Below are positions 27,700 to 39,699 of a stretch of 64,000 nt of DNA, piece after piece. Under the pieces are notes generated by a model, which did not search any database, was not told the DNA's origin, and saw only the letters and a list, made by a program, of their open reading frames with translations. Source of the DNA: Channallabes apus (taxonomy: Eukaryota > Chordata > Actinopteri > Siluriformes > Clariidae); assembly GCA_030522415.1 (NCBI GenBank), contig CM060107.1, positions 25,672,571 to 25,736,570 of the forward strand, written 5' to 3'. Every line of letters starts with the position of its first letter. Position 1 is the first letter of the stretch. The translations under genes and the position numbers were made by a program.

Positions 27700-28242
27700 T
27701 TTAAGAAATCACATTTTAAAGAAAGCACACATATTTAAATGATATCATAACCAAACAAATGTGAGAGGAGTGTGGGCTAAACACCTCTCAACATATTTTT
27801 CATTCGTTATGTGTAAATATGTTATGTTAATCTTTGATTTTTATTCTAAATTTTAAATAAATAAATTAGTTATGTGTACTTATATGCCACAGAAGAGTGA
27901 ATACTGAGTGCATATGGAAAAAGAGGAAAAACAAGAGAGCTCATGATTTACAATAATTCAATTAAAAATGAATAAAAAACTGTTTGTAATTTTATGAGCC
28001 ACACTAATCTCAATTATGTCACTTATGATTAATTAACCGCAGAAGCCAAAAACTCATAATAACAATTAAAATATGATTCACTGTGCAGCGTTTGTACGAC
28101 TGTTTGTGAGAAAACACCATGCCAGAGGCTGGAAAGCTGCTTGGGCTCTCTTAGTAAAATATTCACATAGTCTCTCACAGTGGAGCCTGACTGCACACAC
28201 CCTCAATTCTCAGAGCAGGGTGGGGCTGTGTGTGGGTGTGTA

Positions 28243-28289
<47 letters not shown>

Positions 28290-29219
28290 ACATGCTAGCA
28301 GAATCAATATGCAGCCTGAATAATTTACACTCTTCCACATGCTCGCTTTCATCCACTCTTCCTTTCCATCTTTGTATTTCACACTCACACTTTCAGTAAC
28401 ACCCACACTCGCTCAAGGACCCACCCTTCCACCACACACACACTTTCTCCCTACTCTATATAGACACTGCTGTTTGATAAACAAACTTTATTGATGTCCA
28501 TTATATCAAAAGAAGGATGGCTATAATAAATGTTAGCTTTAAGTCCAAGGGATTTAATGTTTGTTCTCCATTCAAGCTATTAATGTCTTAACCTAATGGT
28601 ATGTTTTAGTTTCCTAAAAATCCAATTTGGGATATGAAAATTTAATTGAGCTCTGATGTCTCAGTCAATAGCCTCCTCGGTATCGTGCAGTGTCCCCATA
28701 GAAACCAAGCTGCTCAGTCTATCCGCCCTTGCTGTTCACCGTTTTAAAATGTACCATGAAAATTACATCTTCGATTTGAAAATTAAATCTTTTCAGATAG
28801 CTCCCTTCGAACAAACAAATAGATTAGCAGGTGAATACGTAACGGGTATAAAACGATTATTGTGTATCTCTGAGGCACCACATCAGGGAGGAGAATGTGA
28901 ATCATTAAGCTTTCTCTGAGCTTTTATTGCCTATTTTCTGCTGTGGCGCTCGCACCATCTGAAGTGAGTTTATACTCGTGACCTTTCCATATGATTGGCC
29001 TGCGTATTGCAGCGCCTACATTTTCAGCATTTCCCATGAGTCTTGAAAATCTTGAATTTTAAAGTGTGGGAAACAGTGGGGAAAAACAGTAGGCGTCTGG
29101 TTAGAATGTCTAAAAATATTAAGCGAGATTCTGTAAAAATAATTCATGCTTGGATTTTAATCCACAGAGATTAGATTTTTAATGTATGATCACCTCTTTT
29201 TAATGTAAAATCCACCTCT
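27700..29219 (+). other. Intron with a GT microsatellite
   Basis: (GT)n lies at about 28239-28286. No gene was recognised. The last 100 bp before 29220 might include further 5' LINE sequence, but I cannot support that. Confidence 0.5.
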
Positions 29220-31846
29220 AAAGTTTGGACTTCTCAACATTAGATCCCTTGCGCCTAAAGCACATATTGTTAATGAAATTATCTCAGATTATTGCCTTGA
29301 CGTCCTCTCTCACCGAAACCTGGCTTAAACCAAATGAATATTTTGGTCTGAATGAGTCTACTCCGTCAGGATATTTCTATAAGCACGAGCCCCGTCTAAT
29401 TGGTCGCGGTGGTGGTTTCGCCACTATCTACAATGATGTACTCACTGTTACTCAGAAAATAAGGCCCAGGTTTAATTCATTTGAAGTGCTTATCATTAAT
29501 GTTGCACTCAATGAAATATGTAACAAACCCTTGCTATATTTTACCCTGGCCACCGTGTACAGACCCCCGGGGCCATATGTCGATTTTCTTAAAGAATTTG
29601 GACATCTAGTATCAGACCTATTGGTTAACTCTGACAAAGTGTTGATAGTAGGAGACTTTAACATTCATGTAGATGATGCTAATGACGCTTTAGCACTCGC
29701 ATTTATGGATTTACTAAATTCCTTTGGGGTTAAGCAAAATATAATTGGAGCAACTCACCGCTTTAATCATACGCTAGATTTAATTATATCCCATGGTATA
29801 CAGTAGATGTCTCTAATATAGAGATCATACCTCAAAGTTATGATATCACAGATCATCACCTCCTGATATATACTCTACCCGTAGAACAGATTAGCTGTGT
29901 CTCCCCACGTTAGCAATCTGTTAGAAATATGAATCCCACTACTATAGACAGATTCACAAGTAATCTGCCCGATCTGTCCCAATTTCTTATTAGACCCCTA
30001 AATGCAGACGATCTAGATGAAGTGACTAGCAGCATGGGCACTATTTTTACCAGTACATTAGACACTGTTGCTCCCATCAGATTAAAAAAAGTCAGAGATA
30101 AAACACTTGCACCGTGGTCAACAGTCATACTCGCGCCCTAAAGAGAGCAACCCGTAACCTCGAGCGAAAATGGAGAAAAACTAAACTAGAAGTTTTTAGA
30201 ATTGCATATAAAGACAGTATGTGCAGCTATAGACAGGCTCTAAAAACTGCTAGGACTGAGCATCTTAGCCAACGGATAGCAAGAAACCAAAACAATCCCA
30301 GGTTCTTATTTAGTACAGTGGCTCGCCTAACAAAACCTAAGATGCCCGCAGAGAGTATCCCATCACCGTTTAGAAGTGAAGACTTTATGGACTTCTTTAA
30401 TGAAAAAATCAATAATATCAGGAAGAAAATAATGGAGGTTCAACCTCTAATAGTATCTCATGATCCAGTTCAGCCTATAGCTTCACATTTAGATTTTCAG
30501 TGCTTTACCGGTATAGGACAGGAAGAGCTATAGAAACTTATCACCTCGGCTAAATCAACAACGTGCCTGTTAGACCCAATCCCAACCAGATTTTTAAAAG
30601 AAGTGATGCTTATGGTTGGAGAGCCACTTCTAAACATTATTAATTCTTTATTATATCTAGGTCAAAACCTAAACCTTTCAAGTTAGCAGTTATTAAGCCG
30701 CTTCTTAAAAAATCTAATTTGGACGCGAATGAAATAACAAATTACAGACCGATTTCAAACCTTCCGTTCATATAAAAAATACTAGAAAAAGTAGTATCAG
30801 CTCAAATATGCACATTCTTGCAGGATAACGACATCCTTGAAGAATTTCAGTCAGGTTTCAGGCCCCATCATAGCACAGAAACTGCACTAGTTAAGATTAC
30901 AAACGACTTGTTTTTAGCTTCAGACCAAGGGTGCATCTCATTGCTAGTCCTGCTCGATCTTAGTGCTGCATTCGACACTGTAGATCATAATATTCTCATA
31001 GATTGCTTACAAAATCATATAGGTATTCAGGAACAGGCATTAAAATGGTTTAGATCATACCTGTCTGATCGATACCATTTTGTAGATCTGAATGGAGAAC
31101 CGTCTGGTGTAATGCCAGTGAAATATGGGGTCCCGCAAGGGTCAGTTTTAAGACCTCTGCTGTTCTCAATATACATGCTTCTCTTGGGTAACATCATTAG
31201 AAGACATGGGATTAGTTTCCATTGTTATGCTGATGATACCCAATTATATATCTCAACAAAACCAGACCAAATCCCTAAGTTGTCTAGATTAACTGAGTGT
31301 GTTTAAGGATCAGGACATAAAGGATTGGATGACTTTCTTTTATTAAATTCAGATAAGACAGAGATATTACTTATTGGCCCAAAAACCAGCACACAACAGC
31401 TTTCTCAATTCAGCCTGCGCTTAGAAGGATGTACTGTTACTACCAGCTCAGCAGTAAAAGACCTGGGCGTAATATTAGACAGTAACTTGTCTTTTGAAAA
31501 TCACATTTCAAATATCACAAAAACTGCCTTTTTTCATCTTAGAAATATTGCCAAACTTAGGAACATCTTATCCGTATCTGATGCAGAAAAGCTAGCTAAC
31601 CTCCAGACTGGACTATTGTAATGCATTACTAGGTGGTTGTCCTGCATCCTCAATAAACAAGCTTCAGTTAGTCCAAAATGCAGCTGCCAGGGTTCTCACT
31701 AGATCCAGAAAATATGATCATATAACCCCAATATTATTATCCCTGCACTGGCTACCTGTTCAGTTTAGAATAAACTACAAAATAGTATTACTTACATACA
31801 AGGCCTTAAATGGTTTAGCTCCCACATACCTAACCAGTCTTCTGAT
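29220..31846 (+). mobile_element. L2-clade LINE, 5'-truncated, first part
   Basis: Broken frames give an apurinic endonuclease (LLNIRSLAPKAH, TETWL, TVYRPPG, VGDFNIH, about 29224-29800). A reverse transcriptase follows, with LLDLSAAFDTVDHNIL, GVPQGSV and the catalytic box FHCYADDTQLY at 31216-31248. Damage includes a 2-bp loss near 29312 in the endonuclease, stops at 29804 and 30532, a stop before ILEKV near 30775 and later frame changes. Sequence resumes at 33001 after a hAT insertion. The clade call (L2/CR1 group) rests on remembered motifs. Confidence 0.88.
30818..31306 (+). pseudogene. LINE reverse transcriptase core, longest open piece
   Basis: This 162-codon piece carries the fingers-palm region: QSGFRPHHSTETAL, LLDLSAAFDTVDHNIL, the KYGVPQGSV motif and the catalytic CYADDTQLY. 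The metal-binding aspartates of YADD are intact here, although the element as a whole cannot make a full protein. In the family this enzyme copies the LINE RNA at a nicked chromosomal site. Upstream frames are interrupted and the 3' continuation shifts frame at about 31306-31325. Confidence 0.85.
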
Positions 31847-32992
31847 TAGGGTTGGGTACCGAAACCCGGTGCCAATACGGCACCGGTACCTATAGAACCG
31901 GTATGTACCGGACCGAAACAGAAACGCGAATTTCGGTGCCTCATTTCGGTGCCACTTAAATGCCTGAACTGTCGATTGAAATATTTGTTCTCTAGATTCC
32001 TATATTTTTGTAGATTAATCGTTTATTAGATTAAATTAAAGAAATTAAAAGCACAAATCATCCGGAAATGAGAGACCATCCGACATGCGCGTGAATGCAG
32101 TAACTAACGTTACACTCGCTCTGACGGCAGCAGGCGGTCTACCGATAGCTTAGCATGCTAAAGTAAACACCTCTCGTTAAAATGCCTAAAACTAAACGGT
32201 CGAAAGTGTGGCTGCATTTCACAAGATAGGATTCCGACACCGCGACGTGCAGCAAATGTTTTACAGCAGTTGCGTGTAAAGGCGGAAACACGTCAAATCT
32301 ACTGAAACATTCGAGGGCAGACGGAATAAAGTTAAAAGCAGAATAAATACACGGAATAAAGTTAAAAGCAGAGGGAGGCACCGTGTTTAACAGCTTGTGG
32401 ACAACAGCTGGCGCTATCAGTGTGGACGACCCTCAGTCCCAGTCACACCAACTGTAGCAAAAAGGAGTCACTGATTATGATGACGTCAGCAGACTTTCCG
32501 CAGGTTAGTAGTAGGATAATGTAATGTTAATAGCAAAATGCAAATCTTGCATTCATGCTAACAAATAGTCAAACGATTTGTAAAAAACTAATGTAACATG
32601 GATTCTGTTTATAATTATGGCTTTCCAGCTAGTACTAGTAGAACTACAACAGTGACCCCATTTACCATTGTAAAGGCTATGTATGTCCTGTGCAGGGCAA
32701 TAAGTCAGGAAAGGTGTCGTATTTTGACAGAAAAGGCAAATATGGTGAAATTTCTGCAAAAGAATTGCTAAAATTTGAAGCTTACATATTCATATATATA
32801 CTTTAAACTTTTAATATATTGTTAAATTTTAAGCATAAAATTTTTTGTTCAATAAAAATTCATTCTTGAGTCATCCACTATAATTTTTTGGCTTAAAAGT
32901 ATCGGTTCAGGCACCGTTTTGGCACCGGTACCGTTTTCAAAGTATCGATTTGGCACCGGTATCGAAAAAAACCCAAACGATACCCAACCCTA
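31847..32992 (-). mobile_element. Nonautonomous hAT inserted in the LINE, exact 8-bp duplication
   Basis: The ends TAGGGTTGGGTACCG and, inverted, TAGGGTTGGGTATCG frame an interior bounded by GGCACCGGTACC-type subterminal repeats. The target duplication CTTCTGAT is exact at 31839-31846 and 32993-33000. Removing the element restores continuous LINE sequence. Inside, 32182-32340 on the + strand encodes a BED zinc finger remnant. A short direct duplication (CGGAATAAAGTTAAAAGCAG) occurs at about 32319-32371. Confidence 0.92.
32182..32340 (+). pseudogene. BED zinc-finger fragment of a hAT transposase
   Basis: The frame reads MPKTKRSKVWLHFTR, a stop (TAG), then DSDTATCSKCFTAVACKGG and NTSNLLKHSRAD. 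The C-x2-C pair, the NTSNLLKH motif and the leading SKVW..F are hallmarks of BED fingers, which bind DNA at the front of hAT transposases. One in-frame stop and the lack of a catalytic domain show it is a relic. The same SKVW..F opening occurs in the hAT at 23476-24838. Confidence 0.8.
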
Positions 32993-33000
32993 CTTCTGAT

Positions 33001-33899
33001 ACGCTACAATCTACCACGCGCCTTAAGATCACAAAACTCCGGAGTTCTGGTAGTTCCCAGAATTTCAAAATCTACAAAAGGGGGTAGGGCATTTTCATAT
33101 TTAGCTCCAAAGCTTTGGAATAGCCTTCCAAGATTCCAGACAGTGTTCGGGGAGCAGACACGGTTTCCCAGGTCAAAAGTAGACTCAAGACGCATCTCTT
33201 TAATCTGGCATACACATAACTCATCCCATAATCTCATACTCCAGTACACCTATACCGAATGGCAACTACGCTAATTCTCCACATCTTTTCTGTATTTCTC
33301 TACCCATCCCGAGGCATCGGGAGATTGTGCCAGCTTCAGTAGACAAAGGCCGACCCTGCGAGGTTCCTGAGGCATCCAGAGAAGGACCAGCTCCAGCTGG
33401 ATTCAGCTTTATGATGGTTGGAGCTACACATGCTGCTCCTGTGCTTCCAGTGATCCAGACCTCATCTGCCCTCTGCACCTACTGACTCGTCCCTATGCTG
33501 AACTGGTCTTCATGTCAATTTAAATAATATCCGTCATATTGAATTTTCACCTGCACAAGACACAAGATGTTATATCATTTCAATCTGTTATCACCCAAAT
33601 GAGGATGGGTTCCCTGTTGAGTCTGGTTCCTCTCAAGGTTTCTTCCTAATGCCATGTCAGGGAGTTTTTCCTTGCCACCGTCGCCGTCACCCTTGGCTTG
33701 CTCATCAGAAACATTTCATTCATCATTCATTCGTCTCATTATTATCTAGACACATTTTCTCACACATACTTCCAATTATTTTCTTTTCAAAAATTTTTTT
33801 TTTTTCATTTTTTGTAAATTTTCTTTCATTTTTGTGAAGCTGCTTTGAGACAATGACCATTTTTAAAAGCGCTATATAAATAAAATTGAATTGAATTAA
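33001..33899 (+). mobile_element. L2-clade LINE, 3' part and tail
   Basis: The C-terminal coding end continues (RALRSQNSGVLVVPRI, STKGGRAFSYLAPKLWN) and is followed by a 3' UTR. The element ends with AAGCGCTATATAAATAAAAT and short GAATT repeats, the 3' tail typical of fish L2 elements. This intact 3' end shows that the LINE inserted by target-primed reverse transcription and was 5'-truncated. Confidence 0.85.
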
Positions 33900-34049
33900 A
33901 TCAGTTGAGAACCAAGGATATGCTAAATTAGGAGGATTGATGTTCCATTTCATTCTCTATTAATAAAATAGCATGATTCGTTTTTCTTAGTTGAGCCACT
34001 CAGCATAAAAGAATTTATATAACTAAGCGAATGCATGGAGAAGCTGGAG
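33900..34049 (+). other. Intron spacer between LINE and SINE
   Basis: Unremarkable AT-rich sequence. Confidence 0.5.
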
Positions 34050-34066
34050 CTCTAACCACATTTTGT

Positions 34067-34303
34067 TGTTGGTCTTTCGACTGCTCCCGGCAAGGGGTCG
34101 CCACAGCGGAATATCCAGTCTGCATTACAACGTGGCACAGGTTTTTACACCGGATGCCTTTCCTGACACAACCCTCCCATTTTATCCGGGCTTGGGACTG
34201 GCACTGTATCCAGTGGCTGGGGGGTTTGAGGCACTGGCTGGGAATCGAACTCGGGCCTTCCACATGGCAGGCGAAACACCTACCACTAAGCCACCAGTGC
34301 CCT
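34067..34303 (-). repeat. tRNA-derived SINE, second family, with 17-bp duplication
   Basis: On the minus strand the head has GGTGGCTTAGTGGTAGG (A box) and GAGTTCGATTCCCAG (B box). The body carries GGTCTTTCGACTGCTCCC and GGATGCCTTTCCTGAC in the reverse sense, a layout I recall from many fish genomes. The flanking duplication CTCTAACCACATTTTGT / CTCTAACCATATTTTGT (34050-34066, 34304-34320) has one mismatch. Confidence 0.88.
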
Positions 34304-34320
34304 CTCTAACCATATTTTGT

Positions 34321-34879
34321 AAATGTGTTTTTTTTTCCCCCTCATAAAAATTGTTGCAATCTGAACTTCGTCATGTTCTTAGATGTAAGACGTGAATTTT
34401 AACTTGACTAAACTTAACATATAATGTGTGATTTCTGTCTGAGGGATAGTTTGATTAAAGATGTTTATGTTTCAGTCTGTCTCAGGGGAAAAAAAACAGC
34501 TTCAAAAATCTTCAAACAGCTTCAAAAGGATCGTTGTCTATCTGGAATCTATCGAGGAAGCACTAGTTATGAGGTGGGCACACACCTCAAATGAGATGTG
34601 AATCCATTCTAGTGCACCATCTATGCTCAAATACACAGTACATTTACACCTAGGGGTGGTTTAGAATTCTCCTTTCACACCGGCATATTTTGGAAGATGA
34701 AGTGAAGTAAATGTGAAGAGAAAATCCATGATAAGAACATGCACACATATATCACACCCAGACTCGGAATAGAACCAGGGTGCCTGGAGCTGTGAGGTGA
34801 CAACAGTGTATTTTTATTTAAGAGGAAAATTTTTGTCTTGAGAAGGTTTACAAGGAGCCTAAGAACACCATGAACTACT

Positions 34880-34936
<57 letters not shown>

Positions 34937-37526
34937 TTAAACAAGGATGGAAGGAGCCAAGGTAATCGAAGCAGAAGGAAACCACTTCTGTAAGTTACTA
35001 CAGCGTGTACACGAGTAACAAAATGAGACTGTGTAACGGATGTAAAGACAAAGTGTCGCTCTTCATTTGGAAATTGAGGTGTTTTTGGTTTTCTGTGTGT
35101 TTGTGGTACTCCTGACAGTGAACTTGTAGAAAAAAGATTGAAAGAAAAAAAAAAAACCCATCCAGAAAGATGCTCACTTTATCAGAGTCTACAACGCACC
35201 CGTAAACTCCCATAACAGTAGCAGGTTTATCTCTGACAGCGAGGCACTATGTTGCCCTTACTTAACTTTCTTATATTCATAATGTTGTGTGCTGCGTGTA
35301 CTCCAGCATCACCCTGACCGTCTACACAGCTTATATACAGCTGTTTTCCATAGCGACCAAAAGAAATATAAGCTTCAGTCATTTGTTCCACAATGCTTTT
35401 GAATTCTTTTTGAAGAATTTGAATTTGTTGATAATTTTTTTCGATAAAAGCAGCGCTGACAGGAGAGCAGCTGCGAGGGAACAAGAGCGAGTGGTGTCTC
35501 TTAAGGAATGGCTATTCACAGCTGGTCTGTTAAAGCTGATAAAATGTAAAGCCATGCCTTGCTATGTTTTATTTCTTACAAAATAGATTACTTAACAAAT
35601 ATAGTGCAGAATTAAAAAATTGACGGGGAGTGCATTTATGGAGAAAACTGTCTTATTTGTTAATAATTTTTTTTTATTAACAAGAAGTGCAAAAGTGTAT
35701 TATTTTTAGTACTGGTAGTGTATACACACACTAATTGGGATTAAAAAATCAACCTATTATGTTACTATCATGTCATCATCATTTTTAGCTTGTAGTTGCT
35801 GCCATATTCATATAAAGTATTGCACATGCCTCACTCGCTCGCTCACACTTCATCTTCACGCATAATTAAAAAATAATTGAGATTTACCCTAATTCTATTT
35901 TTTTTTTCATGAACTCAGGTTCAGACTGTATGAGTTTATGAATAATGCCCAAAGATCTAGATTTTGTTGAGTGATTGAGCACTGCGTGGAGCTAAACAGG
36001 CTATAAATGTGCTCCAGCAAATGGTGTTCATCATCTGCATCAGTGACGTCGGTTAAAGGATTCCTGGTGGTACCGTTTGCTGTGTTTGTAAGCAGTGGAT
36101 TGTCACTGTGCAGTGGGTGTGTGTGTCACTGGACACTGTGTTAAGTGTTGTGCCAGTGCTGATCTCTCACCTTTACACGTACTACACAAGGAGTAAAGCC
36201 ATTTTTAAGACAAGGCTGTCACATCGCATCTCCTCGGAGACAGGGTGGGGGACTTGAGAGAAGGAAAAGGGAGGGGACGAAGAGGGTTATCCCCCTACCT
36301 CTGCACCGTAGCTTGTGAAATGAGCTTCGCGTTGGCGCGGCAGGCCGAGTCGAATTACCTCAGCGTTTTGTTCCACTGAAGGTAAAGCCATATTGGATTC
36401 CATTATCTGTTGATTTGATTTATGTCTGTTTTTACCACTTTACTGATGTGACTCACATTAGAGTGCTGCTCCTACAGCCTGGAATGGGATTAGGGAGTGA
36501 GTCAGTCAAGGGAGACCGGTCTTCCTGAAATCTGTGTCTTCCAAACAGGTGGCTCAGGACAGATGTGCGAAGAATTCATTAATGTGTTTATATGCCTTGA
36601 GTATAACACTCAGTGTTATATTACTGGTAAAGGATTTTTATACGGCTCAAGCTTTGTGTAAACAGTCATTGTAAGGCACAGAGGGGGGAAAAAAAAACCT
36701 TGTGCTCTACATCAGGCATGATTTATAGTGACAAGACATGCGTTTATAGTGACAAGACATCTAAAGTGTCAGGTTCACACATGTTCAACTACCAAAATGG
36801 TCGGAAATGAATGAGTCCGGATGCGATCCAAACATTTTTTAATAACACTCCTTTAATAAAATCTCCTTACCGTTTCCTAGTTATCGCTTTCTCCTACCTC
36901 TTTCATATCCTTCGAGCAGCTTTCCGGCGCCTCTGGGTTTTATTCACACCCTTGTTCTTCATGATGTGACGCTTCAAACCCTGTCGTTTTGCTTAGCCAG
37001 TATTTTTTTCCGTAAAGATTTATCAGCTCTTTTTCTAGACCCTTTTTCCCTTTCTTTACTGTGTAACCATATTTATTTGTGCATAGCTTCTAAAAATAAA
37101 TGTTAGCAATGTACTGTATTTATTTGAGAACTTTACTCTGATCTGTTACACGATGGATCTGGAATCTGTTCTAGTAACGCTGGAAGTAACGATGGCAATA
37201 CATCTTGGATTGGATGCCATTTTTGCAATCCCCTGACGCATAGCAACTTAACTTTCTACCAAATTATAGTGTTTTATTTCAATCTCTATTTCTTTCTTTA
37301 TCTCCCTACTTGCTTTTCGATGAGTATTTACCATGGATTCATGTCTCATACCACGTGATCTTGTAGACTTGAACGTCTGCACAAAAATCGGAATAGGGCT
37401 GGCAGTATGAACAAGGCCGTTGTCTCCAGACAAGCATTTTCCCCCCCATGAAAATGAACTGATGTGGCATCTGTACATTACTCAGTGGAAAGGGAAATGG
37501 GTTTTAATGTGTGAATCAGTTAATGA

Positions 37527-37572
<46 letters not shown>

Positions 37573-38645
37573 TTGTGAAGCGTCAGTGTTGAAAATGATA
37601 GAAAAAATATCAACAGTAGCTCACTCCTAGTAGCCACAGCATTTCACTCACACTAGCTCACAAAGAAGGGCTACAGTACACCTTCGTGCAGGACACACAA
37701 ACATACACACGCACATACAGGTATACAGCGTAGAAGCGCTCCCAGTTTTCATAATATACAAAGCATAAATCCGGCTTCCTGGGAAATAACCCTGATGCAC
37801 CGTGTCGAGAGCTGTAGCCCATCTGATAGAGGAGTGATGTGACCACTGTGCCTCCCGCACAGCTATGATTTATGGGGTGCTTGTGCTTTGGGCCCCACCT
37901 ACTTACCCATCAGTATTCAGATAAAGAAAGCTCACATACAAATATGCAAGACCTTAAATGGGATCAAAGGACACCCAGGCAGGATGTAATTACGGGAGAC
38001 CAAGAGAGATAGAGATTAAAGTTAAGCATCGTGTCCTTGCCCTGTTCGCGCAAAGATGGGCATTTTCTTACTTGTCTGTGTATTTTGAGTTACAATCCCT
38101 AGCTGTTTATCTGCTTACTCTGGAGCTGTTTTGCTCATTTTGACTGAAAGCCAGCCTCGCTTCCTCAAAGTTGTAACGAAGCAGTCGAGGGAATAGCGCG
38201 TGACCAGACAGACAATATTTGGCATTTTTCATCCTGCGACAGACTTGGCTCTTGCCTCAAGCGATGATGAGATGTAGGATCGAGGAATATTACCTTCAGG
38301 ATTTGGCTGGCTTTTATGACAAATGTTTTAAAAGATGCATCGGTGCACATAAAGGTTTATTAGTCGAGGAGCCTCTGATGGAGACTGTCAGTCTTTAGCC
38401 AAGCTCCAGTGGACTGTACAGGCCACAACTACTCTCTTATTGTACTCTAAAAGCTGCAGGGTGACGCCTGGACAGAATAATAATTGCGGAAGCATAGAAA
38501 TTAATATATTATACAATATATAGCGTATGTAATTGCAAACAGCTGCGAACCATCATGTCTGAGATGCAATTGATTAAGGCTAGCATGCTACACAGACAGT
38601 TTTACACACAGCTACAGTAACTATCTGGCTAACTTGGTTTATGTT
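34321..38645 (+). other. Intron, microsatellites only
   Basis: (TG)n fills 34880-34934 and (CT)n fills about 37532-37568. An 18-bp direct duplication TTTATAGTGACAAGACAT occurs at 36723-36740 and 36744-36761. The parts 35930-36560 and 37640-38460 are repeat-free with balanced composition. No gene was recognised. Confidence 0.5.
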
Positions 38646-38790
38646 AGTAATAAGAAGAAACCCGTTCTGATTCCCTGGGATTGGCTCCATGTGCCCTGTT
38701 CAGGATAAGCAGTATAGAGAATATATATATAATCACTCACATTCTGTATACTGCTTATCCTGAACAGGGTTGTTTTTATATATTTTCATG
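38646..38790. repeat. Two SINE 3' ends facing each other, forming a hairpin
   Basis: The left half (CTGGGATTGGCTCCATGTGC, CCCTGTTCAGGATAAGC) is a SINE 3' end in the + sense. The right half (CTGTATACTGCTTATCCTGA) is the same end reversed. They form arms at 38694-38722 and 38741-38769, 29 bp with one mismatch, around an 18-nt AT-rich loop. Confidence 0.8.
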
Positions 38791-39105
38791 ACCATTTACA
38801 TTGGTAGATTCTCACTGAAGGCAACAAAACTATGAATGAACACATGTGGAGTTATGTACTTAACAAATAAAGGTGAAATAACTGAAAACATGTTTTATAT
38901 TCACCTATGTTTTATAGCCAACCTTTGCTCTGATTACTGCTTTGCACACTCTTGGCATTCTCTAGATGAACTTCAAGAGGTAGTCACCTGAAATGGTTTT
39001 CACTTCATAGTTGTGCCTTATCAGGGTTAATTAGTGGAATTTCTTGCTTTATCAATGGGGTTGGGACCATCAGTTGTGTTGTGCAGATACAGTATATACT
39101 GTATA

Positions 39106-39628
39106 CTACCGTTCAAAAGTTTTAGATCACTTGCAAATTTCTTTGTTTTTGTTTAGTGATTTATTTTCTACATTCTACAACAATACTGGGGATTTAAAAA
39201 CTATAAAATAACACATATGGAATTAGGTAATTAACAACAAGAAAAACAAGAGTTAGTTGTTATTTTAAGACACAGAGGTCAGCCTTTCTGTAATAGTTCT
39301 TGCAAGAACAGTATTGTCAAGTGCATTTGCAAAATCCATCAAGCACCATAATGAAACTGGCTCTCATGAAGGCCATCCCAGTAGGGCAAGACCAAAACCT
39401 ACCTCTGCTTCAGACGAGAAGTTCATTTAGAGTTATCAGCCTGAAAAATGACCAATTAACAGCACCTCAGATTAGAGGCGTTATGAAGTCTTTACAGAGC
39501 CTATCTACTGTTCAAAGGAGATGAATGCATTTTTTTGGACGCCTTCAGCATTCCTTTACAATGTAGAAAGAAATAAAAATCAGGAAACATCATGGAGTTA
39601 GAAAGTGATCTAAAACTTTTGAACGGTA

Positions 39629-39629
<1 letters not shown>
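39106..39629 (+). mobile_element. Nonautonomous Tc1-like element (CTACCGTTCAAAAG family), copy 1
   Basis: The 27-bp terminal inverted repeats, CTACCGTTCAAAAGTTTTAG and onward, match exactly at both ends. The centre (about 39300-39520) keeps a degraded transposase segment with HHNETGSHEGHPSRARPKPTSA-like patches on shifted frames. At 524 bp it is a deletion derivative. A second copy at 60766-61189 lacks the right end. GT and AT microsatellites replace the right flank. Confidence 0.85.

Positions 39630-39690
<61 letters not shown>
39630..39690 (+). repeat. (GT)n(AT)n microsatellite between two Tc1 elements
   Basis: About 16 bases of GT are followed by about 44 bases of AT, lying exactly between two DNA transposons. 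Confidence 0.9.
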
Positions 39691-39692
<2 letters not shown>

Positions 39693-39699
39693 GTATATA

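Noticed and set aside
29225..29806. 193-codon frame as a host gene
   Set aside because: It is the endonuclease domain of an L2-type LINE with a shifted beginning.
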